This document shows positions 45,678 to 52,850 of a stretch of DNA of 64,000 bases, piece after piece (position 1 is the first letter of the stretch; the number at the start of each line of letters is the position of its first letter). Under the pieces are notes generated by a model. That model did not search any database and had not been told where the DNA came from. It saw nothing but the letters and a program-made list of their open reading frames with translations. The stretch comes from Alphaproteobacteria bacterium. Its GTDB lineage: Bacteria > Pseudomonadota > Alphaproteobacteria > CACIAM-22H2. The stretch is taken from assembly GCA_017308135.1 (NCBI GenBank), contig JAFKFM010000010.1, positions 296,296 through 360,295 on the forward strand, read 5' to 3'. Position numbers and translations under genes: made by a program.

Positions 45678-45706
45678 GGTGGTTTCGGACTCTATCGGTT
45701 GGGCGC

Positions 45707-45753
45707 CCGGAGCGGCGCCGGAATGTACGCAAAAATGGGGCCGGACGCTCCGG
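45707..45753. other. Inverted repeat between PP2C-like and ATPase genes
   Basis: CCGGAGCG (45707-45714) and CGCTCCGG (45746-45753) are perfect 8-bp arms with a 31-base spacer; the right arm abuts the stop codon of the PP2C-like gene. In the leftward transcript this could form a stem-loop that lowers readthrough into the ATPase gene. Confidence 0.4.
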
Positions 45754-46743
45754 TCATCGACGGATCCCGAGATAGGTCCGGTCGTCGGTCCACAGACCGG
45801 CGAGCGACCCGCGCGGGGCGAGAATTTCGGTGATCTTATGCGGGTCGCGGCGTTCGATTTCGCGGAACTTCGCTTCCCATGAATCGATTCCGAACGTGTC
45901 GCCGGGCTCGAAATAGCCGTCGCTGTAAAGCTCCAGCGTTTCGATATCGGCGGCGGGAAGCGTTTCGATGCGGATTTTGTCGCGGCGGATTTGGAAACCG
46001 TTCAGCGACGCGTAACCCAGAACGGCGTCGTCGTTGTTTTGGAAACCGCCTTGGCCGTGCACGATGCCGCCGAAGACCATCTTCTCGGCTTCCGCGCGCG
46101 GCACATGGGAAAGTTCGGCGCGGCAGAATTCGAGCGCCTTGGCCTCGACTTCGGCCATTTCAGCGGGAGTCATCACGCCTTCGACATCGGCATGGCGCGT
46201 GCCGCCCCAGGAAACCTTGCGCGACAGGCGTTCGCGTTCGTCGGGATCGGCGACCCGCGACGCGATGACCGGCCACGCGAAGCGGCGCAGCATCGAGGAG
46301 ATCGTGTCGATATCCTTGTCCTCGCGCCACACGGTCTTGCCGTTGATGCGCAAGCCGCTATCGCCGACGAGCACCGCATAAGCGGTGTCGCCGGCGAACG
46401 TGACGAGCGTGAGGGTCGAAGCCATCTGCCTGTTCCAATCGCCGCGCACGGCGTCGGTAAGGCCGAGCCGGTCATACGTGCCGCGGATCGCGGCGGTCGC
46501 GATCTCGACCGCCGCCCACGGATCGTCGAGCTTCGCCGCGGGGCCTGTCAACCAGGCCTCGAGGGTCCGCCGCAGCAATTGCGAAGCATAGCGCCCGGCC
46601 AGCACGCCGTCGTAACGGCTGCCGATCCGGTCGCTGACGCCGTCCATCACCGCATAGGCGCGTCCCGGCAGGATTAGGAACGCGTCCTCGTTGGTGTCGG
46701 GGGCGTCGGCGCGCTTGGCTTCGCTGAAGGCTTCGATCCGCAT
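45754..46743 (-). CDS. PP2C-like protein phosphatase domain protein
   Basis: This 329-residue protein looks like a PPM/PP2C metal-dependent phosphatase. Motifs in order are NEDAFLI (the N-[EQ]-D-x motif), AYAVMDGVSDRIG (the DG metal motif), AVLVGDSGLRI, ETLELYSDGYF (SDG) and LWTDDRTYLGIRR (the terminal D-[ND]-T-like motif). The order matches the family although spacing is longer in the middle. It is 7 bases downstream of the binding-protein gene and precedes the transporter ATPase gene, an unexpected place for such a phosphatase. It could regulate the transporter or hydrolyse a small phosphoester; neither is proven. Confidence 0.75.
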   Translation of the reverse strand: MRIEAFSEAKRADAPDTNEDAFLILPGRAYAVMDGVSDRIGSRYDGVLAGRYASQLLRRTLEAWLTGPAAKLDDPWAAVEIATAAIRGTYDRLGLTDAVRGDWNRQMASTLTLVTFAGDTAYAVLVGDSGLRINGKTVWREDKDIDTISSMLRRFAWPVIASRVADPDERERLSRKVSWGGTRHADVEGVMTPAEMAEVEAKALEFCRAELSHVPRAEAEKMVFGGIVHGQGGFQNNDDAVLGYASLNGFQIRRDKIRIETLPAADIETLELYSDGYFEPGDTFGIDSWEAKFREIERRDPHKITEILAPRGSLAGLWTDDRTYLGIRR

Positions 46744-46750
46744 GATGCGC

Positions 46751-47728
46751 TTAGCGACCCACCGCCATCGCGCGCCACTGCTTCAGAAGCTCGTCGCGCT
46801 GGGCGGCGATCTTCAGAATGTCGTAGTCGATCGTCTTGATCGCCGTGATCGGCGTGCCCGGGAAGGGCGTGTCGATACGCGCCGAGCGGCGATTGGTTTC
46901 CTTGACGACGTAGTCCTGAACCGGCTTCGACAGAACCCAGTTCATGAACTTCTTGCCTTCTTCCGGCGAGGGCGCGCCCTTGATCAGTGCCATACCGTCC
47001 GGCACGGTCGACGTGCCGTCGCCGGGCATCACGATCTCGATCGGGCCGCCGTTCTTCTTGTACTGCATCGCGTCGTCTTCCAGCGTGATGCCGACGGCGG
47101 CTTCGCCGTCGTTCACCAGGCGGTTGACGACGCCCGAGCTGGTGGCGAAGTTGATGTTGTCGAGGATCGCTTTGTAGATCGCCGGGCCTTCGTTGCCGTA
47201 GATCGTCAGCACCGTCGCGTATTGCTGGAAGGCCGAACCGGAAGCGTCGGCGCGGGCCGACGTGATCTTGCCCTTCCAGCGCGGATCGGCGAGGTCCTTC
47301 CACGACTTCGGGTACTGCTCGGGCTTCAGCATTTTGGTGTTGACCGAGAACACCGCGAGAATGCCGCTATAGGGCGACCACGCCTTGCTGATCTTGTAGG
47401 CGGGCAGGATCGCCGCGTCTTCGGCGGTCGTGAATTCCGCCAGCAGATCCTTGTTGGATTCAAGCTGTTCGCCGCCCACGCTCCAGATCACATCGGCTTT
47501 GGGCGAAGCGCTTTCCGCACGCACGCGGCGGATCAGATCGCCCGAACCCGCCTTGACGACCTGCACCTTGACGCCGGTCTCCTTGGCGTAGCGGTCGGTC
47601 AGCGCGTCGACCACTGCGCCCGGGGCGGCGGTGTAGATGACGACTTCCTTGGTTTGCGCGGACGCAGCGAACGCCGCGAACGCGATGGCGCCGGCGACGA
47701 GCGTGCCGGACAGTCGGATTGCCTTCAT
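46751..47728 (-). CDS. Fbp/Afu-type periplasmic substrate-binding protein
   Basis: This 325-residue protein has a signal peptide (MKAIRLSGTLVAGAIAFAAFA, cleavage near ASAQ) preceded by a GAGGAGA ribosome binding site. The mature start VVIYTAAPGAVVDALTDRYAKETGVKV and ADVIWSVGGEQLESNKDLL match the SBP_bac_6/AfuA-FbpA group. FbpA-type iron binders need paired tyrosines near the C-terminus; none are obvious here, so a ferric ligand is doubtful. AfuA of Actinobacillus, in the same group, binds hexose phosphates. In an operon with nagA and a sugar kinase, an amino sugar or its phosphate is a reasonable ligand. Confidence 0.88.
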   Translation of the reverse strand: MKAIRLSGTLVAGAIAFAAFAASAQTKEVVIYTAAPGAVVDALTDRYAKETGVKVQVVKAGSGDLIRRVRAESASPKADVIWSVGGEQLESNKDLLAEFTTAEDAAILPAYKISKAWSPYSGILAVFSVNTKMLKPEQYPKSWKDLADPRWKGKITSARADASGSAFQQYATVLTIYGNEGPAIYKAILDNINFATSSGVVNRLVNDGEAAVGITLEDDAMQYKKNGGPIEIVMPGDGTSTVPDGMALIKGAPSPEEGKKFMNWVLSKPVQDYVVKETNRRSARIDTPFPGTPITAIKTIDYDILKIAAQRDELLKQWRAMAVGR

Positions 47729-47777
47729 ACTGTTCTCCTCTTTTTTGGGCGTTGTGTTCGTTTGGTTAGTCGGTAGA

Positions 47778-48746
47778 TCAGGCCGTACGCACGACCTTGG
47801 TGAGATGGCGGGGCACGGCGGAATCGATGCCGCGCGCTTGGGCGCGGCGTTCGCCGAGGATTTGCAGGGCGGGCAGCACGATAAGCCCGCGCGTCAGCGC
47901 ATCGGCGGGCAGATCGAACGACAGATCGCCCGGGCCGCCGAAGCCGACGACGAAGGCGCCCTTGGCGCGCAATTCCTCGGTCAACAGCGATTCCTCGGCC
48001 AGCGTGTCGGGATGATAGAGCATCACGACGAACGAGGATTTGTCGATCAGGCTGACGGGCCCGTGACGATATTCCAGCGGATGATGCGCCTCGGTCTGGC
48101 TCAGGCTCATTTCCTGGAGCTTCAAACCCGCTTCGCAGGCGATGCCGTAAAGCGGGCCGCCGCCCAGAAACACGTAATGCGAACGCCCGTCGAGCGCCTT
48201 GCCGAGCTTGGCGTCGAACGCCTTCATCGTCGCTTCGGCCGTCTTCGCCGCCGCGTCGATATCGAAATCGAGGCCGGCGAAGCGCATGCCCATCAGTAGC
48301 AGCAGGCTCGCGGCACTCGTCATGACGATATCCTCTTCGGCATGCGTTTGGGCATGGACGAAGCGGCTCGACTCACGCGCGAGCGAGCTGTCGATCGTGC
48401 AGGTGAAGCCGGTGACGTGCAAACCGGCCTTACGGCTGGCGATGGCAGCGCGCACGAGTTCGCTGGACTCGCCGCTGCGCGAAAACGCCAGCACGTCGGG
48501 CTTGATCGACGCGGCCATGGCGTCGTGCGGGCGGCGCGTCCATTCGTTGCCGGTCACGGCGCGCGCGTCGAAACCCTGATGGCACATGATCGCGGCGACG
48601 GTCTTCGAAACATGAACCGACGTGCCGCAACCGACGACCGCGTAGGCTTTCCCGGCTTCGGCGGTGAAAGCCGCCTTGGGCGCGCGGCGCCAAAAATCGA
48701 ATTGCTCGCGGATGACGCGTTCGGTGGCGTTCATGGTCGTTCTCAT
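47778..48746 (-). CDS. SIS-domain amino-sugar-phosphate deaminase/isomerase (AgaS/GlmS-like)
   Basis: This protein of about 322 residues has two SIS domains: VVGCGTSVHVSKTVAAIMCHQG (first) with SRSGESSELVRA, and YVFLGGGPLYGIACEAGLKLQEMS (second) with HHPLEYRHGPVSLID, the conserved E-[FY]-R-H-G-P of the GlmS isomerase half. There is no N-terminal glutaminase domain, so it should isomerise or deaminate an amino-sugar phosphate rather than make one. ATG at 48746 overlaps the kinase stop (ATGA); an ATG at 48734 is an alternative. In this operon it would act after NagA, turning GlcN-6-P or GalN-6-P into a ketose phosphate. Confidence 0.88.
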   Translation of the reverse strand: MRTTMNATERVIREQFDFWRRAPKAAFTAEAGKAYAVVGCGTSVHVSKTVAAIMCHQGFDARAVTGNEWTRRPHDAMAASIKPDVLAFSRSGESSELVRAAIASRKAGLHVTGFTCTIDSSLARESSRFVHAQTHAEEDIVMTSAASLLLLMGMRFAGLDFDIDAAAKTAEATMKAFDAKLGKALDGRSHYVFLGGGPLYGIACEAGLKLQEMSLSQTEAHHPLEYRHGPVSLIDKSSFVVMLYHPDTLAEESLLTEELRAKGAFVVGFGGPGDLSFDLPADALTRGLIVLPALQILGERRAQARGIDSAVPRHLTKVVRTA

Positions 48747-49729
48747 CTTTCGTCGACGGCGTGAAGATTGATCGAAGCGGGTTTGAATTCGGCGAGCGAC
48801 GCGGCGAGCCGCGCGATCCAGGCGGCGTCGATCGGCCAGCCCGCCATCTTGGCGGCGCGCCATAACGCACCGCCGATCGGCGGCAAGGCCGGCGGCATGG
48901 GTTTGCCCAAGCGCGCGATCATCGCGGCCTTCAAGGCGGGCGACGCGAAGCTGCCGCCGGCATGGCTCCAAATCGCACCCGCTTGCGGGCAGCGTTGGCG
49001 CGCCGTGCGCACAAGGGCGGCCAATTCGTCGGCGGCTTCGGCGAAGATGCGTAATGCCGTCGCGTCGCCCGACGCGGCGATCGCGTCGATCCCTTGCGCG
49101 AGTGCGGCGATCATCGGGCGCGGATGGGGCAGGGCGTAGAACCACGCCGTCAGCGCCTTGTCGGGATCGCGACGATCCGCGATACCGATCAGTTTCAGCA
49201 TCGCGCGCACGAATCCGGGAGCCTCGAGCCGCCCGTCGAGCGCGTGGCCCAGCAGCACGACGGCGCGCCAGCCGATCCAATAGGCGCTGCCTTCGTCGCC
49301 GAAACCGTGGCCCCAGCCGCCGACGCGCACGATATCGGCGCCGTTCTGCGCCCAGGCCATCGATCCGGTGCCCGACAGCACCAGCGTGCCCGGTCGGTCG
49401 CCGAGCGCGCCGTCGTAAGCCATCTGCACGTCGTTATGCACGGCCGCGGGGCGGGCGAAGGCCTGCGCGATCGCGGCTTCCTGCTTCGCGTTCAAGTCCA
49501 CGTGCTCGCCATAACCGGGAAGTCCGGCGGCGACGGCGACGGGACGCAAGCCCGACGCACGCGTTAGAATCTCGCCCAAGGCTTCGCGCCAATCGGTGCC
49601 GTCGAACGGGTTGACGCCGGGGCCGCGCAGCAGCGCCGTGACGGCACCCTGGCGCGTGGCGGCCGCGAGCAGCGACTTGGTGCCGCCGCCGTCGATCCCC
49701 AGCACCAATTCTTCGTCGCGGTTAAGCAT
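48743..49729 (-). CDS. BadF/BadG-type ATPase, N-acetyl amino-sugar kinase
   Basis: This 328-residue protein is an ASKHA-fold kinase. The phosphate-1 motif is LGIDGGGTKSLLAAA, followed by GPGVNPFDGTDWREAL, VHNDVQMAYDGALGDRPGTLVLSGTGSMAWA and GGWGHGFGDEGSAYWIGWRA, the signature of the N-acetylglucosamine kinase branch. It would phosphorylate GlcNAc or GalNAc at C6, giving the NagA substrate. The ATG at 49729 overlaps the end of the DeoR-family gene by 8 bases. The presence of a kinase means that imported free amino sugar is also possible. Confidence 0.88.
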   Translation of the reverse strand: MLNRDEELVLGIDGGGTKSLLAAATRQGAVTALLRGPGVNPFDGTDWREALGEILTRASGLRPVAVAAGLPGYGEHVDLNAKQEAAIAQAFARPAAVHNDVQMAYDGALGDRPGTLVLSGTGSMAWAQNGADIVRVGGWGHGFGDEGSAYWIGWRAVVLLGHALDGRLEAPGFVRAMLKLIGIADRRDPDKALTAWFYALPHPRPMIAALAQGIDAIAASGDATALRIFAEAADELAALVRTARQRCPQAGAIWSHAGGSFASPALKAAMIARLGKPMPPALPPIGGALWRAAKMAGWPIDAAWIARLAASLAEFKPASINLHAVDER

Positions 49730-50513
49730 GCGCGGCCTCGTCGGCGGGCGCATCGGCGATCGTCACGTCCAACCCGCAATCGGCGAGACGCGCGCGCCAG
49801 CGCGCGTCGAGGGCGGCGTCGGAGATCACGTCCGTCGCGGCTTCCAGCTTCGCGACGCCATAGGTCGCGGTCTGGCCGAACTTGGTCGCGTCGGCCAGGA
49901 TGCAGCGCCGCGTGGCGCGTTGAAGCATGCGCAGATTGATGCTGGCTTCGGCCGCATCGGGCGTGGACAGCGTGCCGTCGTCCTGGACCGCGCTCGCCCC
50001 GAGGAACAATTGATCGAACCACAAGCGATCGATCGTCGCTTCGGCGATCGGCCCGACGACCGAATGGTTCTCCGGGCGCACTTGGCCGCCCAGCAGCGTC
50101 AGCCGCAAATCCTCGACACCGTTCAGCGTCTGCACCACGACCAAGCTGTTGGTGAAGACGGTGAGCGGCAGCGGGGCGACGCGCAGCAACCGCGCGAGTT
50201 GCAGCACGGTCGATCCGGCGTCGAGCATCACGCTCGTACCCGGTTGCAGACGGGAATAGGCGGCTTGGGCGATGGCTTTCTTGGCGGCGATGTTCTGCAA
50301 CTCGCGCGCTTCGAACGCGACTTCCAGCCCGACCTTGCCCGCGATGCGCGCCCCGCCATGCGTGCGCTCGACCATGCCCTTGTCTTCCAGGCGCAGCAGG
50401 TCGCGGCGGATGGTGGCGAGCGAAGCATGTGCGACTTCCGCGAGTTCCTGAATCGACGCCTGACCCTTCGTATAAAGGTGCTGGCGGATCACGGTATCGC
50501 GGTCTGGCTGCAT
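49722..50513 (-). CDS. DeoR-family transcriptional repressor of the amino-sugar operon
   Basis: This 263-residue regulator has the DeoR winged helix at the N-terminus: ASIQELAEVAHASLATIRRDLLRLEDKGMVERTHGGAR. The C-terminal sensor domain (DeoRC) shows LDAGSTVLQLARLL, VFTNSLVVVQTL, LLGGQVRPENHSVVGPIAEATI, LFLGASAV and LADATKFGQ, which bind a phosphorylated sugar in the AgaR/GlpR group. It is first in the operon and adjoins a divergent kbaZ-type gene, with matching inverted and direct repeats between them, so it probably represses both units and itself. Confidence 0.92.
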   Translation of the reverse strand: MQPDRDTVIRQHLYTKGQASIQELAEVAHASLATIRRDLLRLEDKGMVERTHGGARIAGKVGLEVAFEARELQNIAAKKAIAQAAYSRLQPGTSVMLDAGSTVLQLARLLRVAPLPLTVFTNSLVVVQTLNGVEDLRLTLLGGQVRPENHSVVGPIAEATIDRLWFDQLFLGASAVQDDGTLSTPDAAEASINLRMLQRATRRCILADATKFGQTATYGVAKLEAATDVISDAALDARWRARLADCGLDVTIADAPADEAAHA

Positions 50514-50690
50514 GGCGCTTGCGGGACGGCGGTTAAAGTTTCAATTTTGTGAAGCGTGATCGAAGATTTGATCACGGTCAATCATGATGATGATCGTTTG
50601 TGAATTATTTTGATGAAAATCGAGTGACAACGTGATCGAAATAGGGGCCGAAACGTCGATTTCGCGCCAAGTTTGGAAGGCCCGACCGCC
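50514..50690. promoter_or_regulatory. Divergent promoter/operator region of the amino-sugar genes
   Basis: This 177-base gap is AT-rich. CGTGATC (50555-50561) and GATCACG (50570-50576) form a perfect 7-bp inverted repeat with 8-base spacer. The 10-mer CGTGATCGAA occurs at 50555-50564 and again at 50631-50640, 76 bases apart, about seven helical turns. This fits two operator sites allowing looping by the DeoR-family repressor. Individual -35/-10 elements are not clear enough to call. Confidence 0.55.
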
Positions 50691-51962
50691 ATGTCCGATG
50701 TCCTGATGGCTCTCGCTGAAGCCCGAAAAACCAGCAAACCCAAAGGTTTGTCGTCGGTTTGCTCGGCGCATTCGAAGGTATTGGCGGCGGCGTTCCGCCA
50801 TGGTGCGGCAAAGTCCAAGCCCGTTCTGGTGGAAGCGACGTGCAATCAAGTGAACCAGGACGGCGGCTATACCGGCCTGACACCGGCGGCGTTTCGTGCC
50901 CGTGCCGAGGCGTTGGCGACCGAAAACGGCTTGCCCGCCGATCGATTGATTCTCGGCGGCGATCATCTGGGCCCGAACCCGTGGACCAAGCTGCCGGCCG
51001 AAGCGGCGATGGATAAGGCGCGCGCAATGGTCGCGGCTTATGCCGCCGCCGGATTTCGCAAGATCCATCTCGACGCCAGCATGGCGTGCGCCGACGACGG
51101 CGAAGCGGTGCCGGAAGCGATCATTGCGGCGCGCGCCGCGAGCCTCGCCGCCGTGGCGGAGGAAGCCGCGCATGCGCAGGGTCTGCCTACGCCGGTCTAT
51201 GTCATCGGCACCGAAGTGCCGCCGCCGGGCGGGGCGCGCGAGCGCATCGACACGATAACGCCGACATCGACCGCGGCGGCCGAAAGCACCATCGCCGCGC
51301 ATGACGCCGCGTTCACCAAGGCGGGCTTGCGCGGCGCGTTCGACCGCGCGATCGGCATCGTCGTGCAGCCGGGTGTGGAGTTCGGCATCGAGAACGTCGT
51401 CGCCTACTATCCCGCCAAGGCGCGGCATTTGCGCGCCGTGCTCGATCGGCATCCGCGTTTGGTGTTCGAAGCGCACTCGACCGATTATCAATCGCGCGCG
51501 GCGCTGCAAACCTTGGTGCGCGACGGCTTCGCGTTGTTGAAGGTCGGGCCGGGCTTGACCTTCGCGTTGCGCGAGGCGCTTTACGCCCTCGACGCCATCG
51601 ACGCGATCCTGCATCGTGACCGGCCGGCCGCATCCTTGCCCGACGCGATGGAAGCGATCATGCAAGCGCAGCCGGGCTATTGGCGCGGCCATTGCCATGG
51701 CGACGCCGCCAAGCAGCGCATCGACCGGCATTTCAGCTATAGCGACCGCATCCGCTATTACTGGCAAACGCCCGCGGCGGAAAAGGCGGTCGGCGATATG
51801 CTCGCACGGCTTCGTGCGGCAACGATCCCCGAAACGCTGGTTAGCCAGTTTTTCCCGGCACAAATCGGCGCATTGCGTGCGTCGGGCCAGCCAGCGACGC
51901 CCGATGCGTTGATCGAGGGTACGATCTTCGCCGTGCTCGACGACTACGCCGCCGCCGAATAG
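50691..51962 (+). CDS. kbaZ: Tagatose-bisphosphate aldolase non-catalytic subunit (KbaZ/GatZ type)
   Basis: This 423-residue protein matches KbaZ/GatZ, the chaperone-like subunit needed for full activity of tagatose-1,6-bisphosphate aldolase. Characteristic segments are VLVEATCNQVNQDGGYTGLTP, LILGGDHLGPNPWTKLPAEAAM, IHLDASMACADDG, YVIGTEVPPPGGA, VFEAHSTDYQ, LKVGPGLTFALREALYAL and HFSYSDRIRYYWQ. ATG at 50691 has GGAAGG upstream. The catalytic partner KbaY/GatY is not in the window. Its place opposite the DeoR repressor points to GalNAc or galactosamine degradation via tagatose phosphates. Confidence 0.93.
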   Translation: MSDVLMALAEARKTSKPKGLSSVCSAHSKVLAAAFRHGAAKSKPVLVEATCNQVNQDGGYTGLTPAAFRARAEALATENGLPADRLILGGDHLGPNPWTKLPAEAAMDKARAMVAAYAAAGFRKIHLDASMACADDGEAVPEAIIAARAASLAAVAEEAAHAQGLPTPVYVIGTEVPPPGGARERIDTITPTSTAAAESTIAAHDAAFTKAGLRGAFDRAIGIVVQPGVEFGIENVVAYYPAKARHLRAVLDRHPRLVFEAHSTDYQSRAALQTLVRDGFALLKVGPGLTFALREALYALDAIDAILHRDRPAASLPDAMEAIMQAQPGYWRGHCHGDAAKQRIDRHFSYSDRIRYYWQTPAAEKAVGDMLARLRAATIPETLVSQFFPAQIGALRASGQPATPDALIEGTIFAVLDDYAAAE

Positions 51963-51965
51963 ATC

Positions 51966-52850
51966 TCAGCCGATTTTCGTGCCGTGCCAACCGGCTTCGC
52001 GCTTCGTCCAATAAAGCGCGTTGAGCTTTTGGGTGATCGGGCCGGGGGCGCCGCCACGGATCATACGACCGGCCGCTTCGCGGATCGGCAATGCCGCCCC
52101 GGACGTCGAGCAAGTGAAGGCTTCGTCCGCCGCGAACAGATCGAACGCGGTCAGCGCGCCGGTTTCGACCGGAATGTTCAGCTCCGCCGCCAATTCGCAG
52201 AACGTCATGCGCGTGATGCCGTGCAACACGCCCAACGACGGCGTGCGCAAGATGCCGTTCTTGACCAGAAATAGGTTCGAACGCGGCGCTTCCTCCAGGA
52301 AGCCTTGCGACGACAGCCACACGACATCGTCGTATCCGGCTTCGAGCGATTCGATCTTCGCGAGCTGGTATTGCAGCCGCGACGTATGTTTGTAGCGCGG
52401 GTCGAGCGTATCGGGCGCCATGCCGCGCTGATGGCCGATCTGCACGCGAATGCCATTCGCGCGCTGCTCCGCCGTGCCGAGATGCGCGTAGGGTGTCGCG
52501 AAAGCGCGCACGCTGGGCTTCGCCGCGCGCGGGTCCGGATTGCCGGGGGCGAGCAGGCCGCGCGTGACGATGATCTTGATCGAGGCGTCCGTCAGGCCGT
52601 TGCGCTTCGCCGTCTCGCGCACGATCCCCCGCCAATCCTCGCGCGATAGGCCGGTGTCGATGCGCGCGGCATGCAGCGTGTCGATCAAGCGGTCGAGGTG
52701 ATCCTCCATGCGGAAGATCAAACCTTTCCACGCCGAGACGACCTCGTAGACGCCATCGCCGAATTGCACGCCCAAATCGAACGCCGAAAGCCGCGCTTGG
52801 CTTTCGGGAACATAGGCGCCGTCGCAATAAAGGATGGGTTCGGTGGCCAT
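51966..52850 (-). CDS. PLP-dependent class IV aminotransferase (D-amino acid/branched-chain type)
   Basis: This 294-residue enzyme belongs to fold type IV. Motifs are YCDGAYVPESQARLSAFDLGVQFGDGVYE, the PLP-binding Lys in RYKHTSRLQYQLAK, FLEEAPRSNLFLVKNG, VLHGITRMTF and CSTSGAALPI. The group includes D-amino acid aminotransferase, BCAT and ADC lyase; the length and N-terminal pattern favour DAAT. It overlaps the prfC stop by one base (TGATG), so it is probably co-transcribed with prfC although no functional link is known. Confidence 0.9.
   Translation of the reverse strand: MATEPILYCDGAYVPESQARLSAFDLGVQFGDGVYEVVSAWKGLIFRMEDHLDRLIDTLHAARIDTGLSREDWRGIVRETAKRNGLTDASIKIIVTRGLLAPGNPDPRAAKPSVRAFATPYAHLGTAEQRANGIRVQIGHQRGMAPDTLDPRYKHTSRLQYQLAKIESLEAGYDDVVWLSSQGFLEEAPRSNLFLVKNGILRTPSLGVLHGITRMTFCELAAELNIPVETGALTAFDLFAADEAFTCSTSGAALPIREAAGRMIRGGAPGPITQKLNALYWTKREAGWHGTKIG

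Noticed and set aside
46751..47728. Ferric iron binding protein FbpA
   Set aside because: The fold group fits, but the paired tyrosine iron ligands are not evident and the operon is for amino sugars.
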